Origin: Dyella_A sp049445995
GTDB taxonomy: Bacteria > Pseudomonadota > Gammaproteobacteria > Xanthomonadales > Rhodanobacteraceae
Direction of reading: 5' to 3'
Length of the DNA: 64,000 nucleotides
Assembly: GCF_049445995.1 (NCBI RefSeq)
Contig: NZ_JBMSDZ010000011.1
Span: 1 to 64,000, forward strand
Shown piece after piece: positions 49,499-58,312 of this stretch. Below the pieces are notes generated by a model that worked only from the letters and a program-made list of their open reading frames with translations, searched no databases and was not told the DNA's origin. The translations under genes were made by a program, and so were the position numbers. Positions within the stretch are counted from its first letter, which is position 1; each line of letters opens with the position of its first letter.

Positions 49499-49522
49499 GA
49501 ATTTTGAGACCGGAGAACCGCG

Positions 49523-50422
49523 ATGGACCCTTCCAACCACGTCCGCATCGTCGAAGTCGGCGCCCGCGACGGCCTGCAGAACGAGAAGACCCTCCTGCCG
49601 ACCGCGGTGAAGATCGCACTGATCGACCGGCTGTCTTCCACCGGCCTGCAAACCATCGAGGCCACCAGCTTCGTCAGCCCGAAGTGGGTGCCGCAGCTGG
49701 CCGATGCGGCCGAGGTGTTCACCGGCATCCGCAAGGTGCCGGGCGTGAGCTATCCGGTGCTGGTGCCGAACCTGCAGGGCTACGAGCGCGCCCGCGCCGT
49801 GGGCGCGACCGAGGTGGCGGTGTTCTCCGCGGCCAGCGAGGCGTTCAACCGCAAGAACATCAACGCCTCGATCGACGCATCGATCGAGCGCTTTCTGCCG
49901 GTGCTGGAGCGCGCGCAGGCCGACGGCGTGAAGGTGCGCGGCTACGTCTCCACCGTGCTCGGCTGCCCGTACCAGGGCGAGGTGCCGGTGGCCGACGTGG
50001 TGCGCGTGGCCCGGCGGCTGCACGCGGCGGGCTGCTACGAGGTGTCGCTGGGCGACACCATCGGCGTGGGCACCCCGGCGAAGGCGCGCGCCATGCTGCG
50101 CGCGGTGGCCGCCGAGGTGCCGATGAAGGCGCTTGCCGTGCATTTCCACGACACCTACGGCCAGGCGCTGGCCAACATCCTGGCCTGCCTGGAGGAAGGC
50201 GTGCGCGTGGTCGACAGTGCCGTCTCCGGCACCGGCGGTTGCCCGTACGCGAAAGGCGCCACGGGCAACGTGGCCAGCGAGGACGTGGTCTACATGCTGC
50301 ACGGCATGGGCCTGCACACCGGCGTGGATCTGGACCTGCTGGTCGCCACCGGCGCATGGCTCTCGGCGCAGCTGCACAAGGAAACCGCCAGCCGGGTGAC
50401 CCGCGCGCGTACGGCGGCCTGA
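49523..50422 (+). CDS. liuE: Hydroxymethylglutaryl-CoA lyase
   Basis: 299 residues, full length. It splits HMG-CoA into acetoacetate and acetyl-CoA, the last step of leucine degradation. TIM-barrel markers: VGARDGLQNEK, ATSFVSPKWVPQLAD, VRGYVSTVLGCPYQGEV, GDTIGVGTP, HFHDTYGQALAN, and the signature with the reactive Cys (GTGGCPYAKGATGN). GGAGAA precedes the ATG. It lies after the REP array that follows liuD, so it may depend on liuD transcription passing through the repeats. Confidence 0.96.
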   Translation: MDPSNHVRIVEVGARDGLQNEKTLLPTAVKIALIDRLSSTGLQTIEATSFVSPKWVPQLADAAEVFTGIRKVPGVSYPVLVPNLQGYERARAVGATEVAVFSAASEAFNRKNINASIDASIERFLPVLERAQADGVKVRGYVSTVLGCPYQGEVPVADVVRVARRLHAAGCYEVSLGDTIGVGTPAKARAMLRAVAAEVPMKALAVHFHDTYGQALANILACLEEGVRVVDSAVSGTGGCPYAKGATGNVASEDVVYMLHGMGLHTGVDLDLLVATGAWLSAQLHKETASRVTRARTAA

Positions 50423-50449
50423 GCCGCCGCACAAGCGCCCGACCATCGG

Positions 50450-50589
50450 GTAGGAGCGCACCCTGTGCGCGACCCCGGCCCCGGAGATCGGGATCCCGGC
50501 GATGGGGTTGGACTGAACACGCAATCTCAGCGGGAGCGGCGCATGTTTGATCAGCTCTGCGGGTGGTCGCGCACAGGGTGCGCTCCTGC
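50450..50589. repeat. REP pair with an unusually long spacer
   Basis: GTAGGAGCGCACCCTGTGCG + CGACC at 50450 and the inverse GGTCGCGCACAGGGTGCGCTCCTGC ending at 50589. About 90 bp separate the arms, against about 14-30 in the other pairs. The spacer holds another GATCGGGATCCCGGCGATGG-like palindromic stretch. It separates liuE from the amidohydrolase operon. Confidence 0.9.
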
Positions 50590-50661
50590 CATGGTCGGGC
50601 GAAACATCACGGCGGGCGCCGCTAGAATCGGCAAGGAGAGAACATTTCAAGGGGAAATCCG

Positions 50662-51999
50662 ATGCGCGTACGTCACGACGTCTGGTCTGCGGTCTGCGCC
50701 GCACTGCTGTCCATCGCACCCGGGGCCACGGCTGCCGAAGCGCCGGCAAAGGACACCCTGCTGCTGCCCGACCGCGTATGGACCGCCGATGGCGACGCCG
50801 CGCACGCCGGCTGGGCGGTGCTGGTGCATGACGGCAAGGTGGCCGCGGTCGGTCCGATCGACACGATCAAGGCGCCCGCCGGCGCCGAACGCATCGCCCT
50901 GCCCGGCAGCACGCTCACGCCCGGCCTGATCGACCTGCACTCGCACCTGTTCCTGCATCCGTACAACGAGACGCTGTGGAACGACCAGGTGCTCACCGAG
51001 CCGCAGGACTACCGCACGCTGGAAGCCGCGGGCCATGCGAAAGCCACGCTGCGGGCCGGCTTCACCGCGCTGCGCGACCTGGGCACCGAGGGTGCCGGCT
51101 TCGCCGACGTGTCGATCAAGCGCGCCATCGACGACGGGCTGATCCCCGGCCCGCGCATGTTCGTCGCCACCCGCGCCATCGTCGCCACCGCCAGCTACGG
51201 CCCGGGGCCGCGTGGCTTCCGCCCCGACCTCGACCTGCCGCAGGGCGCGCAGTCGGTCACCGGCGTGGATGCCGCCGTGGCCGCCGTGCGCGAGCAGGCC
51301 GCGCGCGGCGCGGACTGGATCAAGCTGTACGCCGACTACCGCGTGGGCGACCACGGCGAGACCATGCCCACGCTGTCGCCGGCGGAGATCCGGGCGATCG
51401 TCGACGCCGCGCACCAGATCGGCCGCCCGGTCGCCGCCCATGCCGCCAGCGAGGCCGGCGTGCGCAACGCGGTGGAGGCCGGGGTAGACACCATCGAGCA
51501 CGGCTACGGCACCAGCGAGGCCACCTTCCGCCTGATGAAGCGCAAGGGCATCGCCTACGAGCCCACGCTCACCGCGGTGGAAGCCACTTCCGAATACTTC
51601 CAGCACTACGTGCCGGGCCAGTCCGCCCCGACGCCAGCGATGAAGGAGGCTGAGCACGCCTTCCGCACCGCACTGAAAGTGGGCGTGACCATCGGCAACG
51701 GCAGCGACGTGGGCGTGTTCGCGCACGGCGAGAACTGGCGCGAGCCGGCGCTGATGGTCGCCGACGGCATGACGCCCGCGCAGGCGCTGCACGCGGCCAC
51801 CGACGTGGCCGCGCGCGTGCTGCGCGAGCAGGACCACTTCGGCCATATCGCGCCGGGCCAGTTCGCCGACCTGGCCGCGTTTGCCGGCGACCCCAGCCGC
51901 GACATCCAGGCGCTGCGCCACCCGGTGTTCGTGATGAAGAACGGCACCGTCTATCGAATCCCCGCATCCCCGACCACACCATCCCCGACGACACCATGA
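50662..51999 (+). CDS. Secreted metal-dependent amidohydrolase
   Basis: 445 residues. A signal peptide (about 1-25, ending TAAE) is followed by an amidohydrolase-superfamily barrel. The metal site HSH is in LIDLHSHLFLHP (about 93-95). Later ligands are the lysine in DWIKLYADYR, His in AAHAASE and IEHGYG, and Asp in NGSDVG. The signature GQFADLAAFAGDPSRD is typical. The closest groups by eye are the imidazolonepropionase-like and Xaa-Pro dipeptidase-like secreted amidohydrolases. Substrate unknown. It is the first gene of a five-gene operon and overlaps the next gene by four bases. Confidence 0.9.
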   Translation: MRVRHDVWSAVCAALLSIAPGATAAEAPAKDTLLLPDRVWTADGDAAHAGWAVLVHDGKVAAVGPIDTIKAPAGAERIALPGSTLTPGLIDLHSHLFLHPYNETLWNDQVLTEPQDYRTLEAAGHAKATLRAGFTALRDLGTEGAGFADVSIKRAIDDGLIPGPRMFVATRAIVATASYGPGPRGFRPDLDLPQGAQSVTGVDAAVAAVREQAARGADWIKLYADYRVGDHGETMPTLSPAEIRAIVDAAHQIGRPVAAHAASEAGVRNAVEAGVDTIEHGYGTSEATFRLMKRKGIAYEPTLTAVEATSEYFQHYVPGQSAPTPAMKEAEHAFRTALKVGVTIGNGSDVGVFAHGENWREPALMVADGMTPAQALHAATDVAARVLREQDHFGHIAPGQFADLAAFAGDPSRDIQALRHPVFVMKNGTVYRIPASPTTPSPTTP

Positions 52000-52493
52000 C
52001 CGAACGCACCACCTCCTTCGCCATCCGCCCCATCGAGACGCGCGACGACGCCGCCGTCGCCCAAGTGATCCGTACCGTGATGCCGAGCTTCGGCGCCGAC
52101 GGCCCCGGCTTTGCCATCCACGACCCCGAGGTCGACCACATGACCGAGGCCTACGCGCAGCCGCGCTGCAGCTATTTCGTAGTCGAGCGGGACGGCCGCG
52201 TGGTCGGCGGCGCGGGCGTGGCGCCATTGCAGAACGCCGAGCCGGACGTGTGCGAGCTGCGCAAGATGTATTTCCTGCCCGAAGCCCGCGGCATCGGCGC
52301 CGGCACCGCCATGATGCAGCGCTGCCTGGACGCCGCGCGCGCCCACGGCTTCGCCCGCTGCTACCTGGAGACGCTCACCGGCATGGACCAGGCGCAGGCG
52401 CTGTACCAGCGCACCGGCTTCAATCCGCTGGGCGCACCGATGGGCGGTACCGGGCACTTCAGCTGCGATCGTTACTTTCTGCTGGACCTGTAG
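51996..52493 (+). CDS. GNAT family N-acetyltransferase 1
   Basis: 165 residues. The acetyl-CoA-binding GNAT fold shows the beta4/pyrophosphate loop LRKMYFLPEARGIGAGTAMMQRCL (motif A, R-x-x-G-x-G/A) and the later ETLTGMDQAQALYQRTGF (motif B). The substrate is unknown; a small amine or amino acid is likely. The ATG overlaps the amidohydrolase stop by four bases (ATGA), so translation is coupled. Confidence 0.88.
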   Translation: MTERTTSFAIRPIETRDDAAVAQVIRTVMPSFGADGPGFAIHDPEVDHMTEAYAQPRCSYFVVERDGRVVGGAGVAPLQNAEPDVCELRKMYFLPEARGIGAGTAMMQRCLDAARAHGFARCYLETLTGMDQAQALYQRTGFNPLGAPMGGTGHFSCDRYFLLDL

Positions 52494-52506
52494 AGGGAGG
52501 TGCACC

Positions 52507-53094
52507 ATGAACACCGACGCGCGCGTGGATGGCTACATCGCTGCCGCGGCACCGTTCGCGCGCCCGGTGCTTGAGCATCTGCGCGCGGTGGTGCATGCCG
52601 CCTGTCCCGATGCCGCCGAAACGCTGAAGTGGCGCATGCCGTTCTTCGAATACCGGCGCCGGCCGCTGTGCATGATGGCGGCGTTCAAGCAGCACTGCGG
52701 CTTCGGCTTCTGGCAACCGGAAGCGAAAGGCGGCGATGCCGATGGCATGGGCCAGTACGGCAAGCTCACCGCGATCGGTGACCTGCCGCCCAAGCGCACC
52801 TTGATGGCCGCGGTGAAGGCGGCGATGCAGCGCATCGAAACCGGCGCACCATCACCGCGTTCGCGCGCCGCCGCCAAGCCTGCGCCCGCCGTGCCGGACG
52901 ATCTTGCCGCCGCGCTCGCGCTGCGCAAGCATGCCGCGGCCAAGCGGCATTTCGAGGCGTTCAGCCCCAGCGCGCAGCGTGAATACACCGACTGGATCAC
53001 CGAGGCGAAGAACGCCGCCACCCGCGGCAAGCGCCTCGCCACCACGCTGGAATGGCTGGCCGAGGGCAGGCACCGCAACTGGAAATACCTGTGA
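52507..53094 (+). CDS. YdeI/OmdA-like protein with DUF1801 domain
   Basis: 195 residues. The N-terminal DUF1801 domain (about 5-115: YIAAAAPFARPVLEHLRAVVHAACPDAAETLKWRMPFFEY) is followed by the YdeI C-terminal helical part (AKRHFEAFSPSAQREYTDWITEAKNAATRGKRLATTLEWLAEG). E. coli YdeI has been linked to peptide or bacteriocin resistance through outer-membrane association; the function here is unproven. It starts 13 bp after the GNAT stop and overlaps the next gene (GTGA), inside the operon. Confidence 0.85.
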   Translation: MNTDARVDGYIAAAAPFARPVLEHLRAVVHAACPDAAETLKWRMPFFEYRRRPLCMMAAFKQHCGFGFWQPEAKGGDADGMGQYGKLTAIGDLPPKRTLMAAVKAAMQRIETGAPSPRSRAAAKPAPAVPDDLAAALALRKHAAAKRHFEAFSPSAQREYTDWITEAKNAATRGKRLATTLEWLAEGRHRNWKYL

Positions 53095-53570
53095 GCCCCG
53101 ATACCCCCGCCCCGCCCCGTCTCGAATTCCGCATCGACGATCCGGCCCGCCCCGAGCTGCGTCCGCTGATCGAGCCAAGCGACGGCTACCTCGCCGAGCT
53201 GCATCCCACCGGCAACATCGAGCCGGTGTCGCTGGCTGCGCTGCAGCGCCCGCAGGTCACCCTGCTCACCGCCCGCGTGGACGGCGCTCCGGTGGCCTGC
53301 GGTGCCTGCATCGACGAGGGCGAGTACGTGGAGATCAAGCGCATGTACGTGCTGCCGGCCTGTCGCGGACTGGGCCTGGGCAAGCAACTGCTCGAAGCGA
53401 TGGAAGCACACGTGCGCAGCCGCGGCGGCCGCATGGTGAAGCTGGAGGCCGGCACCGCACAGGCCGAGGCGCTGGAACTCTACGAACGCGCCGGCTACCG
53501 CCGCTGCCCGCCGTTCGGCGAGCATCACGCCAATCCCCGCAGCGTGTGCATGGCGAAGGTGCTCGCATGA
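53091..53570 (+). CDS. GNAT family N-acetyltransferase 2
   Basis: 159 residues starting with GTG 53091, which overlaps the YdeI-like gene stop. The GNAT motif A is IKRMYVLPACRGLGLGKQLLEAMEAHV, followed by MVKLEAGTAQAEALELYERAGYRRCPPFG. The latter resembles small-molecule or aminoglycoside-type acetyltransferases of the PhnO/YafP kind. Substrate unknown. A longer frame to 53052 is open but lies inside the previous gene. Confidence 0.88.
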   Translation: MSPDTPAPPRLEFRIDDPARPELRPLIEPSDGYLAELHPTGNIEPVSLAALQRPQVTLLTARVDGAPVACGACIDEGEYVEIKRMYVLPACRGLGLGKQLLEAMEAHVRSRGGRMVKLEAGTAQAEALELYERAGYRRCPPFGEHHANPRSVCMAKVLA

Positions 53571-54136
53571 TCCGCATCGCCACCGGTGCCGACGCCACCG
53601 CGTTCCACGCCATCTATCTGCCGCACGTGCTCGAAGGGGCAGCCACCTTCGAGACCGTGCCGCCGTGCGTCGAGGCGATGCGCGAGCGCGTGCTGGCGCG
53701 GCTGGAGCACTACCCGTGGCTGGTCTGGGAGGAGGCCGGCGAGGTGCTGGCCTACGCCTACGCCAGCCGCTTCCGCGAACGCGCCGCCTACGACTGGATT
53801 GCCGAGACCTCGATCTACGTGCGCCCCGAGGCGCAGCGCCGCGGCATCGCGCGCCGGCTGTACGGCACGCTGCTCGACGCGATGCGCATGCAGAACATCT
53901 ACCAGGCGGTGGGCGTGATCACCCTGCCCGGCGCGGTGAGCGTGACGGCGCACGAGGCGATGGGTTTCACCCCCGCCGGCGTGTGGCGCCAGGCCGGCTA
54001 CAAGCTGGACCAGTGGTGGGACGTGGGCGTGTGGCAGAAGACGCTCGGCGAACCGGCGAATCCGCCCACACCGCTGATTCCGTTCCGCGCGCTGCGTGCC
54101 TCCCGTGCATGGCAGCGGCTGTCCGTGGCTGGCTGA
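53567..54136 (+). CDS. GNAT acetyltransferase 3, phosphinothricin-type
   Basis: 189 residues. It matches the Pat/Bar/YncA group: AIYLPHVLEGAATFETVPPCVEAMRER near the start, YAYASRFRERAAYDWIAETSIYVRPEAQRRGIARRLYGTLLDAM (motif A), and GVITLPGAVSVTAHEAMGFTPAGVWRQAGYKLDQWWDVGVWQK. Members acetylate phosphinothricin, methionine sulfoximine or similar amines. The C-terminal tail after VWQKTL is extra. It overlaps the previous gene by four bases (ATGA); an intrinsic terminator at 54161 ends the operon. Confidence 0.9.
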   Translation: MIRIATGADATAFHAIYLPHVLEGAATFETVPPCVEAMRERVLARLEHYPWLVWEEAGEVLAYAYASRFRERAAYDWIAETSIYVRPEAQRRGIARRLYGTLLDAMRMQNIYQAVGVITLPGAVSVTAHEAMGFTPAGVWRQAGYKLDQWWDVGVWQKTLGEPANPPTPLIPFRALRASRAWQRLSVAG

Positions 54137-54160
54137 TCGCGCGCGCCCCGCACCATCAAA

Positions 54161-54182
54161 GAACCCCGCTTGCGCGGGGTTC
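54161..54182. terminator. Terminator between the GNAT operon and the RcnB-like mini-gene
   Basis: GAACCCCGC and GCGGGGTTC form a stem. It sits between converging transcripts (25 bp after GNAT 3 and 35 bp past the small minus-strand gene). Confidence 0.8.
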
Positions 54183-54216
54183 GAAAGTGGCCTCTCCGGC
54201 CCTTGCAACCGGACGC

Positions 54217-54327
54217 TCAGTTGCCGGCGATGATGCTGGCGATCACGCCGGTAGCCGCTGCAATCAACAGGTACTCGCCGTTGTCGCTGCGCACGTATTC
54301 GTAGCCGAGCGATTTCTTGATGTTCAT
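54217..54327 (-). CDS. 36-residue RcnB-like mini-protein
   Basis: A short frame starting with ATG 54327, preceded by GGAGTG, and ending TGA at 54217. It reads MNIKKSLGYEYVRSDNGEY followed by LLIAAATGVIASIIAGN. The GYEYVR..GEYLLIAAATGVI pattern is like the C-terminal domain of RcnB-type periplasmic proteins (GYRWVR...LLV..ATG...), but the protein is only that segment and has no signal peptide. The tail is hydrophobic enough to touch a membrane. It could be a real small protein or a remnant. Confidence 0.6.
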   Translation of the reverse strand: MNIKKSLGYEYVRSDNGEYLLIAAATGVIASIIAGN

Positions 54328-54526
54328 GTACACACTCCAGGTGGAAACGGCCCCGCCCTGTCTCTCGTGCAACGCGACTGGCAGGAGACCGGCACCGTGG
54401 TCCTGATGTGTGGAATTTGGCGTGAAAACGTGAACGTCGCGTGGCGAGGCGTTCAGACTCGCCGCATGGCTGTGCCGGCAATGCCTCCATTACCATGGCG
54501 GTTTTCCACGCTCCAGGGATACCTCC

Positions 54527-55294
54527 ATGCAGCTCGCTCAGGTCAAGGCCGTCATCACCGGCGGCGCCTCCGGACTCGGCCACGCGGTCGCCCAGCACCT
54601 CGTCGCGCACGGCGCGACCGTGGCGCTGTTCGACGTCAACGAGGAGAAGGGCCAGGCCGCCGCCGCCAGCCTCGGCAAGGCGGCCCGCTTCCATCGCACC
54701 GACGTCACCTCCGAAGACGGCGTGAGCACCAACGTGGCCGCCGCGCGCGAGGCGATGGGCGGGCTGAACGCGGTGATCAACTGCGCCGGCATCCTCGGCG
54801 CCGGTCGCATGCTCGGCAGGGAAGGCCCGATGCCGCTGGGCAACTTCGCCACCACCGTGATGGTGAACCTGGTGGGCAGCTTCAACGTGGCCAAGGCCGG
54901 CGCGGCGCTGATGCAGGGCAACGAGGCGGGCGAGGACGGCGAGCGCGGCGTGATCATCCACACTGCGTCCGTCGCGGCGTACGAGGGCCAGATCGGCCAG
55001 GCTGCGTACTCGGCCTCCAAGGGCGGCGTGGTCGGCATGACCTTGCCGATGGCGCGCGAGCTGGCGCGCTTCGGCATTCGCGTGGCGACGATCGCGCCGG
55101 GCATCTTCTGGACGCCGATGGTGGACTCCATGCCGCCGGCGGTGCAGGAATCGCTGGGGGCCTCGATCCCGTTCCCCTCGCGGCTGGGCAAGCCGGAAGA
55201 GTTCGCCGCCACCGCCGCCTTCATCCTCACCAACCGCTACATCAACGGCGAGACGATCCGCCTCGATGGCGGCGTGCGTTTGCAACCGAAATAA
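54527..55294 (+). CDS. Short-chain dehydrogenase, 3-hydroxyacyl-CoA (2-methyl-3-hydroxybutyryl-CoA) type
   Basis: 255 residues. This NAD-binding SDR has TGGASGLGHAVA (about 11-22), NCAGILGAGR, the catalytic Ser, Tyr and Lys in IIHTASVAAYEGQIGQAAYSASKGG, and the specific late motif APGIFWTPMVDSMPP and FPSRLGKPEEFAATAAFILTNRYINGETIRLDGG. These are typical of type 2 3-hydroxyacyl-CoA dehydrogenases (HSD17B10/FadB2x-like), which act in isoleucine breakdown and fatty acid beta-oxidation. It lies alone, followed by a REP. It complements the thiolase at 32783 functionally. Confidence 0.88.
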   Translation: MQLAQVKAVITGGASGLGHAVAQHLVAHGATVALFDVNEEKGQAAAASLGKAARFHRTDVTSEDGVSTNVAAAREAMGGLNAVINCAGILGAGRMLGREGPMPLGNFATTVMVNLVGSFNVAKAGAALMQGNEAGEDGERGVIIHTASVAAYEGQIGQAAYSASKGGVVGMTLPMARELARFGIRVATIAPGIFWTPMVDSMPPAVQESLGASIPFPSRLGKPEEFAATAAFILTNRYINGETIRLDGGVRLQPK

Positions 55295-55311
55295 GCCGAC
55301 ACTTCAACGCT

Positions 55312-55390
55312 CCGTCATTCCCGCGAAAGCAGGAATCCATTGTTCTTCATGGACCGTCCAAAGTGGATTCCCGCTTTCGCGGGAATGACG
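55312..55390. repeat. REP inverted repeat between the SDR gene and efpL
   Basis: CCGTCATTCCCGCGAAAGC...GGAATCCA and its inverse TGGATTCCCGCTTTCGCGGGAATGACG, about 25 bp apart. Same class as 12388-12472. Confidence 0.92.
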
Positions 55391-55430
55391 ATCAGAAAAG
55401 CTCCGACTCCAACCCATCATCTGGCTCCCC

Positions 55431-55994
55431 ATGAAAGCTTCCGACGTCAAGAAAGGCAACGTGGTCGAACACGACGGCACCGTCTATCAGGTGCGCGACA
55501 TCGAGCGCAGCGCGCCCACCGCGCGCGGCGGCAACGTCACGTTCCGTTTCACCATGTATTCGATCCCCGGTGGCCGCAAATACGATCTCAGCCTGCGCGC
55601 CGACGACGACCTGAAGGAGATGGACCTGGTGCGCCGCGCCGCCAACTTCTCCTACATGGACGGCGACGCGTTCGTCTTCATGGATGCCGAGGATTACACC
55701 CAGTACCTGCTCAGCCCCGAACTGGTCGGCGACAACGCCGGCTACATCGTGGAAGAGCTCGAGGGCTACTACGTGCAGCTGATCGACGACGTGCCGGTCG
55801 GCCTGCAGGTACCCACCAGCGTGGTGCTGACGGTGGTCGACACCGCGCCGGAAATGAAGGGCTCCAGCGCCACCAAGCGCGCCAAGCCGGCCCGGCTCGA
55901 CACCGGCATCGAGATCCAGGTGCCCGAGTACATCGGCAACGACGAGAAGGTGTGGGTGAACACCACTACCGGCGAATTCGCCGGCCGCGCCTGA
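55431..55994 (+). CDS. efpL: Elongation factor P-like protein EfpL (YeiP)
   Basis: 187 residues. EF-P family proteins rescue ribosomes stalled on prolines or other difficult peptides. Three OB-like domains are visible. The N-terminal loop is SAPTARGGN with Arg at the tip rather than the modified Lys of classical EF-P, as in YeiP/EfpL. NFSYMDGDAFVFMDAEDYTQY and the C-terminal LDTGIEIQVPEYIGNDEKVWVNTTTGEFAGR match the family. No EF-P modification gene (epmA, epmB, earP) is adjacent. A REP separates it from the SDR gene. Confidence 0.93.
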   Translation: MKASDVKKGNVVEHDGTVYQVRDIERSAPTARGGNVTFRFTMYSIPGGRKYDLSLRADDDLKEMDLVRRAANFSYMDGDAFVFMDAEDYTQYLLSPELVGDNAGYIVEELEGYYVQLIDDVPVGLQVPTSVVLTVVDTAPEMKGSSATKRAKPARLDTGIEIQVPEYIGNDEKVWVNTTTGEFAGRA

Positions 55995-56107
55995 GCGCCG
56001 GCTGACGCAGGGACGACCGTGGCGCAGGCGCGCACCGCCCGTCTGCACCGGTTTGACCGGGGCTGGTGCAGAATCACCCTGCATCCCCCCGATGGAACCG
56101 ACGCGGC

Positions 56108-58222
56108 ATGACCGCCCGCAGCTACTCGCTCCGCAGCAACGTGGTGGAAAGCCTGACCCGCACGCGGCGTCCGGACGTGCCCCCGAGCGTGGTGCTGCGC
56201 AATACCGCCGCGGTGATCCTGCCGCTGGCGGTGGGCATGGCCACCGGGCACACGGCGATCGGCCTGGGCGTGGGCGTGGGCGCGCTCAACACGATGTTCT
56301 CCGACCAGCCGGGGCCGTATCGCCAGCGCATCTGGCGGTTGCTGCTGGCGGCGCTCGCGGCGGCGCTGGCCTCACTGGTGGGCATGCTGATCGGCGATCA
56401 GTTCGGCCCGATGCTGGTCGCCACGGCGGTGGCGGGCTTCCTCGGCGGCATGCTGGTGCTGTTCGGCGCGGACATCGCGCGCGTGGGCATGACCAGCATG
56501 ATCCTGCTGGTGGTGACCGCCGCCACGCCGATGCCGAGCGTGGCGAGTGCGTTCGGTGGCGCCGCACTGATCTTCGCCGGCGGTCTGCTACTGGCGATGT
56601 TCTCGGTGGCCGCCTGGCCGCTGCAGCGCTACCGGCCCGAGCGCCTGGCGCTGGCCGAAGTGTTCCGCGGCCTTGCCCGGCTGGCCCGCCAGCAGGCGCA
56701 CGACGAGGCCGACGTGCCCGCGCTCACCGAGGCGATGACCACGCTGCAGCACACCCTGCTCGGCCGCCACCACGCGCGTGGCCGCGCGATGGAGGCGTTC
56801 GGCGTGCTGCTGGAACTGGCCGAACGGATCCGGCTGGAACTCACCGCACTGGCCGATCTGCGCGCCAGCCCGGCCCTGCATGCGATCTTCCGCCACGACG
56901 CGGCGCGGGTGATGGATGCCATCGCCGAGGCGCTGGATGAGGGCGAAGCTCCCGCCGGCGCCGAACGCGCGCTGCGCACACTGCAGGCCAGCGAACGCAC
57001 CCTGCTCGACCAGCCGCAGGCCGGCGGCGGCCTGGCCGTGCATATCCACGCGCTGACCGGCCAGCTCGCCGCCGCCGTGCGCAACGCGCAGTGGGCCGGC
57101 AGCCGCGGCGAATGGCGCGCGGTGGCCGCGGAAACCCCGCTGCCGGCGGCGCTGCGCAGCCATTCGGTGCTGGCCACGCTGCGCGCCAACCTCACCCCGC
57201 GCTCGGTGGCGTTCCGTCATGCCGTGCGCAGTGCGGCGTGCCTGTGCGTGGCGCTGGCGCTCGCCCGCTGGCTCCGACTGCCGCACGGCTACTGGGTGCC
57301 GATGACCGCCGCCATCGTGCTGCGCCCGGATTTCGCCGCCACCTTCAACTTCGGTCTGCTGCGGGTGGTCGGTACCGTGCTCGGCCTGCTGCTCACCACC
57401 GCGCTGCTGCACGTGACGCCGAACGAGCCGTGGGCGCACCTCATCCTGATGGCTGTGCTGTGCATGGGCTTTCGCTATCTCGCCACGGCGCACTACGGCG
57501 TGGCGGTGGCCGCGCTCACCGGCACGGTGGTGATCCTGCTCTCGTTCGAGGGCGTCGACCCGGGCGGCGCGGTGATCGACCGCGTGATCAACACCGCGCT
57601 GGGCAGCGCGATGGCGCTGGTCGCCTACGTGCTGTGGCCAACCTGGGAGCGTGTGCGCGCCCGCGCCGCGCTGGCCGACATGCTCGACGCCTACGCCCGC
57701 TACCTGGCGGCGCTGGCGGCACCCGGGCAGCGCGATGCCCACCGCGAGACGCGCACCGCGGCGCGCATGGCGCGCACCAATGCGCAGGCCTCGCTGGAGC
57801 GCATGCGCGGCGAACCCGGCACGCCGCTGGCGCTGCTGGAGCTGGCCCAGGCGCTGTTCGCCAACGGCAACCGGCTGGCGCGCACGGCGATGGCGCTGGA
57901 AGCGCTGATCGACGACCGCGAGCGCCTGCCGGAACCGGCCGAGATCGGTGGCTTCGTGCAGCACGCCGCCGACGCCCTGCACCAGGTGGCACAGGCCCTG
58001 CGCGAACAGCAGCCGCTGCCGCCATTGCCCGCGCTGCGCGACCTGCAGCGCAGCCTCACCGCCCTGCTCAAGCTGAGCGACGACGCACCCACCGCCGAGC
58101 TGGTCGAGCACCTCAGCGACCGCCTGGTCGACAACATCCACACGCTCGCCCACGTGGTCGAGCGCAGCCGCCAGCCGCTGCCCGGCCCGGCCGCCGATCC
58201 GCGGCGCCTGCCGCAGAGCTGA
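56108..58222 (+). CDS. FUSC family membrane protein 2
   Basis: 704 residues. It has the same two-block layout as the protein at 26287: helices at about 28-180, a long helical cytoplasmic part, then a second block beginning FRHAVRSAACLCVALALARWLRLPHGYWVPMTAAIVLRPDFAATFNFGLLRVVGTVLG. The conserved FRHAVR and GYW...LRP elements of the FUSC superfamily are clear. It probably exports aromatic acids or related compounds; substrate unknown. It differs from the first FUSC protein enough that a recent tandem duplication is unlikely. It stands alone with no adaptor or outer-membrane channel gene. Confidence 0.87.
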   Translation: MTARSYSLRSNVVESLTRTRRPDVPPSVVLRNTAAVILPLAVGMATGHTAIGLGVGVGALNTMFSDQPGPYRQRIWRLLLAALAAALASLVGMLIGDQFGPMLVATAVAGFLGGMLVLFGADIARVGMTSMILLVVTAATPMPSVASAFGGAALIFAGGLLLAMFSVAAWPLQRYRPERLALAEVFRGLARLARQQAHDEADVPALTEAMTTLQHTLLGRHHARGRAMEAFGVLLELAERIRLELTALADLRASPALHAIFRHDAARVMDAIAEALDEGEAPAGAERALRTLQASERTLLDQPQAGGGLAVHIHALTGQLAAAVRNAQWAGSRGEWRAVAAETPLPAALRSHSVLATLRANLTPRSVAFRHAVRSAACLCVALALARWLRLPHGYWVPMTAAIVLRPDFAATFNFGLLRVVGTVLGLLLTTALLHVTPNEPWAHLILMAVLCMGFRYLATAHYGVAVAALTGTVVILLSFEGVDPGGAVIDRVINTALGSAMALVAYVLWPTWERVRARAALADMLDAYARYLAALAAPGQRDAHRETRTAARMARTNAQASLERMRGEPGTPLALLELAQALFANGNRLARTAMALEALIDDRERLPEPAEIGGFVQHAADALHQVAQALREQQPLPPLPALRDLQRSLTALLKLSDDAPTAELVEHLSDRLVDNIHTLAHVVERSRQPLPGPAADPRRLPQS

Positions 58223-58312
58223 ATGGTGGCGCAGGCTGTGATGGCAGTCGGTCGCGGGCGGGAAATGAGACGTTATGCTTCCGCGGTCAATCACCTCGTT
58301 GGGACGCCACCC

